Below, in pieces: positions 6,038-11,080 of a DNA stretch of 11,080 nucleotides; position 1 is the first letter of the stretch, and each line of letters starts with the position of its first letter. The DNA comes from Bacteroidales bacterium UBA4788 (lineage in GTDB: Bacteria > Bacteroidota > Bacteroidia > Bacteroidales > VadinHA17), in the NCBI GenBank assembly GCA_002402965.1, contig DHGW01000010.1, positions 1 to 11,080 on the forward strand, written 5' to 3'. The notes below the pieces were generated by a model, which was not told the origin of the DNA, did not search any database, and saw only the letters and a list, made by a program, of their open reading frames with translations. A program made the translations under genes and the position numbers.

Positions 6038-6885
6038 GAAGCTGCAGTAAAAAGATTAAGCCAGCGATGCAGGTGCACTTCGTTCATGACATAGCTGAAG
6101 CTGTTTCTGATCACCGGCGAAGCGAATTTTACTCCCGGGGCAAAGGAGAGAAGGGCAATATGTGATTCACCATAGGGCTCCACGTTGCCGCTGACGTGAA
6201 TCGTTTCGTCGTGTCTGATGCCTTTCCGGTCAAGCACGCTGAAAAGGAAGTATGCACCGTCCTGAGGCGACGAAACTGCAAAACTGTTGCAGAATGTGAG
6301 GTTTCGCTTCTCAGCTATGATCACGGTAACAAAGTCCTTCTCGCAATGCAGATGAATGTAGCAGTCGTCTGTTGAACGGCATGCTGCCGAGACATGGCTT
6401 AGCAGCGGTTTGGTATGGTGCCATGGGCTCACATCAGGCCAGCGTTTTGAGATGCTCTCCATTACTTCTTTACGTGGGGAGAAGAGCACAACCGCGTCCG
6501 GGAAGGAGAGGCTGTTTGAGAAAACTCCGTTCTCTTCGGTTGACCCGAAATTGAAATTGAAGTAATCTTCGCGGAGTCCGGGCTCATAGACCGGAGAGGG
6601 AACGAGGGTTGCGTTCAGCGATGGTATGATGATGAATACTTTCTTGTACCGTTTCCTGAGGAAGTCGTCCGAATCGATTATCTCCGTGTATGTGCGTACG
6701 GGCCCGCCGGAAGGTTCCCCGAGGGAGTAGTGCCTGAGCATGACATACTTGCCCCGAAGCAGATCAAGCACTGCAAGGGAGACACCCTCTTTAGAAAGCT
6801 CTAGTGTAAGGTAATAATTGTCGGTCGCGTTTATGTCGAGGGTCTCATCAATGAGTTCCAGGGGATATAGCTGCGACGTGGCCAT
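6028..6885 (-). CDS. DUF3822 family protein
   Basis: This 285-residue protein is recognised as DUF3822, a Bacteroidota family of unknown function commonly found beside rsmD. No signal peptide or membrane segment is visible, so it is probably cytoplasmic. Its pattern hints at an actin-like (ASKHA) fold of the PilM/GspL kind: an N-terminal strand pair at about 22-52 (YYLTLELSKEGVSLAVLD...YVMLRHYSL), and a second such pair in the C-terminal half (CYIHLHCEKDFVTVIIAEKRNLTFCNSF), followed by a helix and a strand ending VSGNVEPYG. That is inference from motif shape. The best start is ATG at 6885, which overlaps the upstream stop as TGATG; an in-frame TTG one codon earlier is less likely. It is the middle gene of an operon with a membrane-anchored protein upstream and rsmD downstream. 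Confidence 0.85.
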   Translation of the reverse strand: MATSQLYPLELIDETLDINATDNYYLTLELSKEGVSLAVLDLLRGKYVMLRHYSLGEPSGGPVRTYTEIIDSDDFLRKRYKKVFIIIPSLNATLVPSPVYEPGLREDYFNFNFGSTEENGVFSNSLSFPDAVVLFSPRKEVMESISKRWPDVSPWHHTKPLLSHVSAACRSTDDCYIHLHCEKDFVTVIIAEKRNLTFCNSFAVSSPQDGAYFLFSVLDRKGIRHDETIHVSGNVEPYGESHIALLSFAPGVKFASPVIRNSFSYVMNEVHLHRWLNLFTAASCE

Positions 6886-7520
6886 CAATCCTCCCAGTTC
6901 CCGGCATTGTTATTGGGCACCCTTACATCACCCACTTTCATGCCCGGGAATCCGGTGATCTTTGTCCTCTGGTCATTGTAGTTGACAACCAGTTGCCTGT
7001 CAAGATCACCCAGGAAGACATCGTTGAGTGCGAAGGCCTCAAATACGTTTACTAGTACCATGGAGGTGGTCATCACCCTGCCAGCCGACATCTTAAACTC
7101 GGTGTTTTCCATTCCGGGGATAAACCTTAGCTGGTCAATGGGGTATCCTTTGTCGAAGATTGAATCACGTACGGGGATATAGCTTGTGTCCCTGCTGATG
7201 AGTCCTTTTTTAACGGCTTCTCTCTCTGTGGTGATGCCGGCTGCAATCATTTCGTCAGTTAGTGAACCGAGCTTGTATACCAGTGGCAGTGAGTCGGTTT
7301 TGAGAAAAGTAATCAGGGTATCGAAGCTGCCGGTATAGGAACCTTTCACGGATTTGTAAGCCTCCTGGGCAGTCCTGATGTCAATGAGTCTCTCCTTGAC
7401 TGCTGTCTCCCTTCTATCCTTCTCCTTGTTGAAACGGATAGGCTTCATGATGCTTTCCACAAGGAAATATGCCAGCACAATAATGATAAGAGTAAATACG
7501 ATGTTGAGAGCCGTTTTCAT
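6885..7520 (-). CDS. Membrane-anchored protein with pilin-like outline, function unknown
   Basis: I do not recognise a named family. The 211-residue product starts MKTALNIVFTLIIIVLAYFLVE, one N-terminal transmembrane helix (about 4-22), then a charged helical stretch (25-50) and AQEAYKSVKGSYTGSFDTLITFL, which resembles the region after the N-terminal helix in type II secretion pseudopilins such as GspG. It has no prepilin-peptidase site (no Gly before the helix and no Glu5), so it is not a standard pilin. The C-terminus is soluble and ends in acidic residues. The start at 7520 is preferred to an upstream in-frame ATG at 7556, because the likely -7 box (TAAATTTG, 7561-7554) would cover the upstream one. 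The stop overlaps the DUF3822 start by 1 nt. It may act with the DUF3822 protein at the inner membrane, but that is only inferred from the operon. Confidence 0.75.
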   Translation of the reverse strand: MKTALNIVFTLIIIVLAYFLVESIMKPIRFNKEKDRRETAVKERLIDIRTAQEAYKSVKGSYTGSFDTLITFLKTDSLPLVYKLGSLTDEMIAAGITTEREAVKKGLISRDTSYIPVRDSIFDKGYPIDQLRFIPGMENTEFKMSAGRVMTTSMVLVNVFEAFALNDVFLGDLDRQLVVNYNDQRTKITGFPGMKVGDVRVPNNNAGNWED

Positions 7521-7553
7521 ATCTTTTCTGATCGATTGTTGGGTAACTTTGTG

Positions 7554-7561
7554 CAAATTTA
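7554..7561 (-). promoter_or_regulatory. Candidate -7 box for the 7520-5498 operon
   Basis: TAAATTTG on the minus strand fits TAnnTTTG and lies 33 nt before the ATG at 7520. No TTTG -33 box is present at 17-20 nt upstream, so support is partial. It lies in the 79-bp gap between this operon and the divergent helicase gene. Confidence 0.35.
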
Positions 7562-7599
7562 CAAAAAAAGCAGACTGTTATTCGCTTTGTAAAAATAAA

Positions 7600-9015
7600 A
7601 TGAGACAGGAGAACATCCATTTACTTCTAGGTAAAAACCTCGGATATGTGCCCACACAGGACCAGTCTGACTGTATGCGCCTGCTTGCCGGATTTGTTGC
7701 CGACAACACAAACGATGTGATATTCCTGCTTACCGGTTATGCGGGCACGGGCAAAACGAGCGTGATAGCCTCCCTTGTTGCTACCCTGAACACCCTGCGA
7801 ATGAAGTCGGTCCTGATGGCACCCACGGGCAGGGCGGCAAAGGTGCTGCATGCATATACAGGTATGGAGGCCTATACCATCCACCGCAAGATTTACAGGC
7901 AGAAGTCGGCCACCGACGGTGTCGGGAAATTCGTTCTTGACCGGAACCTCCATAAGGATACATATTTCATCGTCGACGAAGCATCAATGATCCCCGACGA
8001 GTCTTCTGACGGGTCGATGTTCGGCAGCGGCAGGTTGCTGGAGGACCTGCTCGAATATGTTTACACAGGCACTGACTGCAAGCTGATCCTGGTGGGCGAC
8101 GTGGCGCAGCTTCCACCGGTGGGGTCAGTTGTCAGTCCTGCCCTGGATGAGAACGTCTTGAGGGCAACCGGCTTTGCACTTAAGACCTTTGAACTGTGTC
8201 AGGTTATAAGGCAGAGTGAAGGATCGGGTATTTTAATGAATGCCACGGCTGTCAGGCAGCAGGTCAGTGACGGCGATCTGTCGGTTCCGGAGCTCGAGCT
8301 TAAAGGGTATGGCGACGTGGAGCGACTGGGGGGTACCGAACTCATCGACCGTCTGACGGAAGCCTACGACAGGTGCGGCACTGACGGCGCCATTGTGGTC
8401 GTCAACTCCAACAACCTGGCAAACAGGTATAACCAGGGGATCCGTAACCGTGTCTTCTTCCGTGAGGAGGAGATAAGCACCGGGGATATCATCATGGTTG
8501 TCAAGAACAATTACTACTGGCTGAAGGATGAGGAGAATGCATCATTCATCGCCAACGGCGATATCGCCGAGGTACGCAGGATAAAAAAATACGAGGAGAT
8601 GTACGGCATGAGGTTCGCTGACATGACTCTCTTTTTCCGTGACACAGAGCTGGAACTGGATGCGAAGGTGATGCTTGATACCCTGATGCTGAGCACCCCA
8701 TCACTCCCTCCGGAGAAGTCGCGCGAGCTATATTTCGCCATATTGGCCGACCATCCCGGAATTAAGTCAAAACGGAAGCAGTATGAGGCAGTGAGGGATA
8801 ATCCCTGGTACAATGCCCTGCAGATAAAGTTCGCCTATGCCGTTACCTGCCATAAGTCGCAGGGAGGGCAGTGGGAGAGGGTTTTTATTGACCAGGGGAT
8901 GTTCAACCGGCAGGAGCCGACAATTGATTATTTAAGGTGGTTCTACACTGCCCTGACGAGGGCAACTGACAGGGTTTACCTGGTAAATTTTCCGGACACT
9001 TATTTCAGGCAGTAG
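7600..9015 (+). CDS. RecD/Dda-like superfamily 1 DNA helicase
   Basis: This 471-residue protein is an ATP-dependent helicase of superfamily 1B, related to the RecD2 core and phage T4 Dda. Motif I is GYAGTGKT (46-53, Lys52), motif II IVDEAS with Asp126-Glu127, motif III GDVAQLPPVG (166-175), motif V/VI region CHKSQGGQWERV (417-428), and YTALTRATDRVYLV (449-462) carries the arginine finger Arg454. These predict 5'-3' unwinding of DNA with a role in replication or repair. It lacks the long N-terminal extension of full RecD2, and its length is typical of the short Bacteroidota form. The frame stays open upstream to 7378, but that part lies antisense to the divergent gene and reads unlike protein; MRQENIHLLLGKNLGY from ATG 7600 is the natural start. 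No Shine-Dalgarno or clear promoter was found in the 79-bp divergent gap. Confidence 0.9.
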   Translation: MRQENIHLLLGKNLGYVPTQDQSDCMRLLAGFVADNTNDVIFLLTGYAGTGKTSVIASLVATLNTLRMKSVLMAPTGRAAKVLHAYTGMEAYTIHRKIYRQKSATDGVGKFVLDRNLHKDTYFIVDEASMIPDESSDGSMFGSGRLLEDLLEYVYTGTDCKLILVGDVAQLPPVGSVVSPALDENVLRATGFALKTFELCQVIRQSEGSGILMNATAVRQQVSDGDLSVPELELKGYGDVERLGGTELIDRLTEAYDRCGTDGAIVVVNSNNLANRYNQGIRNRVFFREEEISTGDIIMVVKNNYYWLKDEENASFIANGDIAEVRRIKKYEEMYGMRFADMTLFFRDTELELDAKVMLDTLMLSTPSLPPEKSRELYFAILADHPGIKSKRKQYEAVRDNPWYNALQIKFAYAVTCHKSQGGQWERVFIDQGMFNRQEPTIDYLRWFYTALTRATDRVYLVNFPDTYFRQ

Positions 9016-9025
9016 GTCTGAAGGA

Positions 9026-9070
9026 CCCGACACTACGTGTGCGGGGTTTCGGCCCGGTTATCACCGGGCC
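9026..9070 (+). terminator. Two adjacent hairpins after the helicase gene, candidate terminator
   Basis: The first hairpin (9026-9045) pairs CCCGACAC with GTGTGCGGG around a TAC loop with one bulged G, followed by GTTTC. The second (9051-9070) is the perfect inverted repeat GGCCCGGT / ACCGGGCC with a TATC loop. Neither has a long T-run, so termination is plausible but not certain. An 8-bp direct repeat, TCTGAAGG (9017-9024 and 9075-9082), frames the pair. Confidence 0.5.
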
Positions 9071-9081
9071 TCCATCTGAAG

Positions 9082-9121
9082 GTCTGAGAGTCTTGCGGTC
9101 TTGCAGTCAATCAGTCTTGCG
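9082..9121. repeat. Period-8 tandem array, consensus GTCTTGCG
   Basis: Five exact-length octamers follow one another: GTCTGAGA, GTCTTGCG, GTCTTGCA, GTCAATCA, GTCTTGCG. Every unit begins with GTC. The array starts where the second TCTGAAGG repeat ends and lies in the gap between the helicase and the transporter. Confidence 0.85.
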
Positions 9122-9164
9122 GAAGGCAGTGACTGGCAGAAGCTGAGCTGGCACCAGTCGAAAA

Positions 9165-9199
9165 ATTCCAAATCGCAAATTCCAAATTGTAAATCGCAA
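9165..9199. repeat. Period-7 tandem array, units ATTCCAA / ATCGCAA
   Basis: Five heptamers can be read: ATTCCAA, ATCGCAA, ATTCCAA, ATTGTAA, ATCGCAA. All begin with AT and end with AA. The array ends about 20 nt before the transporter start, so copy-number change would alter its upstream region. The unit differs from the CGAAAGT array at 5359-5416 but shares the 7-nt period. Confidence 0.85.
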
Positions 9200-9215
9200 A
9201 TACGGAGGGCTTGAC

Positions 9216-9223
9216 TATATTTG
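9216..9223 (+). promoter_or_regulatory. Candidate -7 box for the transporter gene
   Basis: TATATTTG matches TAnnTTTG and is identical to the box before xdhC. A GTG codon in the transporter frame follows after 15 nt, the same spacing as box to ATG in xdhC. No TTTG is found at 18 nt upstream. If real, the box overlaps the TTG codon at 9221 and would favour the GTG at 9239 as start. Confidence 0.35.
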
Positions 9224-10561
9224 AGCATTCTCCAACGAGTGGGACTGACAGACAAGCTTACAAACCGCAGGATATTCCTGTTCTGGGGGCCGCTGGCGCT
9301 TACATGGCTGATGATGGCCTTCGAGCAGCCTTTCCTTATTTCCTTTATTGCCCGTTTGAGTGATGCCAAGGTCAATCTTGCGGCCTTCGGAATAGCAGGA
9401 TCATTTGCCATGATCATTGAGGCCCCGGTGATAATGCTGATGAGCGCCTCCACAGCCCTTGTCACAGGTCGCAATTCGTACAGGAAACTGAGAAGGTTTA
9501 CTGACATTCTCAATTTAGGGGTTACCGGAATTCAGTTAATCGTCCTTATTCCTCCTGTCTTCAGGTTCATCGTAATAAATCTGATGGGAGTGCCGGAGGA
9601 AGTTGCCAGACTGGCTCACACTGCACTCCTTATTTTTCTTCCATGGGCTGCTTCTATCGGTTACCGGAGGTTTTACCAGGGGATCCTGATAAGGAACAAC
9701 CTTACCAGGCGAGTAACCTACGGTACGCTGGTCAGATTGACAGTCATAGTAACAGCGGGATTAATCCTTTATACCGCAGGCGTTAAGGGGGCTTATGTCG
9801 GTGCAGCTGCGATGTCACTGGCAGTATTTACTGAAGCGATGGCAACAAGGATCATGGCTTCAGGGACTCTGAAAACTCTATTGCAGAAGGTTGACACTGA
9901 GAATGGTAATATGGGACTCAGATCGATCACCAGGTTCTATTATCCCCTGGCGCTAACCTCGCTTTTATCCCTCGGCGTCCATCCCTTCGTCACATTCTTC
10001 CTGGGAAGGAGCAATATGGCAGTGGAGTCACTTGCCGTTCTACCGGTTGTAGGTTCGCTGGTATTCATCTTCAGGAGCCTGGGATTATCCTATCAGGAGG
10101 TCAATATTGCCCTGATAGGAAAGCAAAAACAGAACTACAGGCTGTTAAGAAATTTTGCTGTTTACATGGGTACTGCAGTAACGGTTCTGATTTCAATCCT
10201 GGCATTCACTCCGTTGGCCGACCTGTGGTTTGTCAATGTTTCCGGGCTGAGCCAGGAGCTTGCGGATCTGTCATACCTTCCTCTGATTATAATGATCCTT
10301 TTGCCTGCTTTTACAGTCCTGTTGAATTTTCAGAGATCCCTGCTTCTGATTAATGGTACCACGGGTCCGATCTCTGCAGCAACAGCAGTGGAGCTGGTCG
10401 CGATAATTGTCATATTGCTGGTCTGCGTAATATTTCTGAACATGATTGGAGTGGTTGCTGCTGCACTCGCATTTACTATCGGCAAGGGCATATCGACCCT
10501 TTACCTGGTACCAAGGCAAGCGGCTGTGATAAAAAGCTGGCAGTTAAAGGCTAAAGGGTAG
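9221..10561 (+). CDS. MOP-superfamily (MATE/ANK-like) multidrug or small-anion transporter
   Basis: The protein of up to 446 residues is almost wholly hydrophobic, with about 12 predicted membrane segments, and has the two-bundle outline of the MOP superfamily. Each half opens similarly (FLFWGPLALTWLMM near 19-32 and RFYYPLALTSLLSL near 238-251), which indicates internal duplication. The second half, with PLALT, AVLPVVGSLVFIFRSLG and the C-terminal GVVAAALAFTIGKG, recalls both MATE exporters and the ANK (progressive ankylosis) pyrophosphate/citrate family; I cannot separate these by eye. The substrate is unknown. The start is uncertain: there is no ATG before residue 30, TTG at 9221 has GGAGGG 11 nt upstream, and GTG at 9239 fits a possible promoter. 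An in-frame TGA at 9212-9214 limits the N-terminus. The yjbQ gene follows after 52 bp and may be co-transcribed. Confidence 0.8.
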   Translation: MSILQRVGLTDKLTNRRIFLFWGPLALTWLMMAFEQPFLISFIARLSDAKVNLAAFGIAGSFAMIIEAPVIMLMSASTALVTGRNSYRKLRRFTDILNLGVTGIQLIVLIPPVFRFIVINLMGVPEEVARLAHTALLIFLPWAASIGYRRFYQGILIRNNLTRRVTYGTLVRLTVIVTAGLILYTAGVKGAYVGAAAMSLAVFTEAMATRIMASGTLKTLLQKVDTENGNMGLRSITRFYYPLALTSLLSLGVHPFVTFFLGRSNMAVESLAVLPVVGSLVFIFRSLGLSYQEVNIALIGKQKQNYRLLRNFAVYMGTAVTVLISILAFTPLADLWFVNVSGLSQELADLSYLPLIIMILLPAFTVLLNFQRSLLLINGTTGPISAATAVELVAIIVILLVCVIFLNMIGVVAAALAFTIGKGISTLYLVPRQAAVIKSWQLKAKG

Positions 10562-10613
10562 GCTCAATTATTTCTTAATTTTACGACATAATATTCCGAA
10601 TATCCTATGAAAC

Positions 10614-11030
10614 ATGAAATCATACCGTAAAGAACTCCGGATCGAAACGCCTCACCGGCGGGATTATATCAATATCACCCGGCAGGTGGAGGAATGCCTG
10701 AACGAGAGTGGTATCAGGGATGGCCTCGTGCTCGTAAACTCGATGCACATTACCAGTTCCGTCTTTATCAATGACGATGAGGGCGGCCTGCACCAGGACT
10801 TTGAAGTATGGCTGGAGAAGCTGGCTCCGGAGAAACCGCATTCACAGTACCGCCATAACGGGTTCGAGGACAACGCTGATGCCCATATGAAACGCCAGCT
10901 CATGGGCCGGGAGGTGGTGGTTGCCATCACAAACGGCAAGCTTGATTTTGGCCCGTGGGAACAGATATTCTACGGTGAGTATGACGGCAAACGGGAGAAA
11001 CGGGTACTCGTTAAAATAATTGGTGAATAG
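10614..11030 (+). CDS. yjbQ: YjbQ/UPF0047 family protein
   Basis: The complete 138-residue protein belongs to the YjbQ (UPF0047) family. Family members form compact beta-rich trimers, and some show weak thiamine-phosphate synthase activity; the physiological role is not settled. Characteristic segments are VLVNSMHITSSVFINDDEGG (39-58, His45), YRHNGFEDNADAHMKRQLMG (79-98, His81 and His91, probable metal or active-site histidines), the ITNGKLDFGPWEQIFYGEYDG block (105-125), and a C-terminal RVLVKIIG strand. The length is normal. ATG 10614 is used; an ATG at 10607 is in another frame. No Shine-Dalgarno is visible. It lies 52 nt after the transporter in the same direction and is probably cytoplasmic. 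The family call is firm. Confidence 0.93.
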   Translation: MKSYRKELRIETPHRRDYINITRQVEECLNESGIRDGLVLVNSMHITSSVFINDDEGGLHQDFEVWLEKLAPEKPHSQYRHNGFEDNADAHMKRQLMGREVVVAITNGKLDFGPWEQIFYGEYDGKREKRVLVKIIGE

Positions 11031-11080
11031 AGGGGGGTATTTGGGTGGCCCCATTCTACAATGCTGTAAGACCTACGGCC
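11031..11080 (+). other. Right-edge intergenic sequence, possible start of an interspersed repeat
   Basis: After the yjbQ stop there is a G6 run (11032-11037), then TGGGTGGCCCCATT (11042-11055) and TGCTGTAAGA (11062-11071). Related words occur in the same order at 435-476 near the left edge. The final GTAAGACCTACGGCC could be the left arm of a hairpin cut by the window end. No gene starts here. Confidence 0.3.

Noticed and set aside
5786..6094. 102-codon plus-strand ORF opposite rsmD
   Set aside because: It is a shadow frame of rsmD and the DUF3822 end, with no recognisable motifs and no start signal.
7521..7540. Longer start (ATG 7556) for the membrane-anchored protein
   Set aside because: The 12 added residues (MHKVTQQSIRKD) are encoded within a few bases of the likely -7 box and precede a natural Met-Lys plus membrane-helix start at 7520.
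7378..7599. 74-codon upstream extension of the helicase frame
   Set aside because: It lies antisense to the start of the divergent membrane-protein gene and covers the shared promoter region; the protein-like sequence with helicase family character begins at ATG 7600.

Overview
The window looks like chromosome from a Bacteroidota bacterium, probably close to Bacteroidales/Marinilabiliales. The evidence is a set of Bacteroidota-style promoters (TTTG, about 18 nt, TAnnTTTG), the near absence of Shine-Dalgarno sequences, a DUF3822 gene directly upstream of rsmD, and a RecD/Dda-like helicase of the type found beside it in this phylum. The placement is inferred from content, not from a search.

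Layout. Positions 1-394 (minus) hold the 5' part of an unrecognised, AT-rich ORF that runs off the left edge. It is followed by about 400 bp of AT-rich, gene-free DNA with a conspicuous C-rich/G-rich block. At 756-911 sits a compact tRNA-Asp(GTC) unit on the minus strand, with a good promoter and a strong terminator. Positions 1049-5369 (plus) form a tight four-gene operon: an XdhC-type Mo-cofactor insertion chaperone, a MocA-like cytidylyltransferase, a 2Fe-2S subunit and a Tat-exported molybdopterin subunit of an IorAB-like molybdenum hydroxylase. The first two genes would finish and insert the cofactor (probably molybdopterin cytosine dinucleotide) and the last two would be the enzyme. There is no FAD subunit and no cytochrome gene in the window, so the electron acceptor is unknown.

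The operon converges on a minus-strand set (7520 to 5498): a small membrane-anchored protein with a pilin-like outline, a DUF3822 protein that may have an actin-like ATPase fold, and rsmD. These three overlap by 1-10 nt and are probably co-transcribed. Divergent from them, 7600-9015 (plus) encodes a superfamily 1 helicase. After a 205-bp gap packed with hairpins and short tandem repeats come a 12-TM MOP-superfamily (MATE/ANK-like) transporter and a YjbQ/UPF0047 protein.

Most genes are ordinary. The less explained material lies between genes. Period-7 and period-8 tandem arrays occur in two gaps, and one of them contains the stop codon of the Mo-hydroxylase large subunit. There is a hairpin pair framed by an 8-bp direct repeat after the helicase, a possible G-quadruplex upstream of the left-edge ORF, and a short sequence shared by the left and right intergenic regions. 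I see no CRISPR array, transposase, integrase or recognisable defence system.
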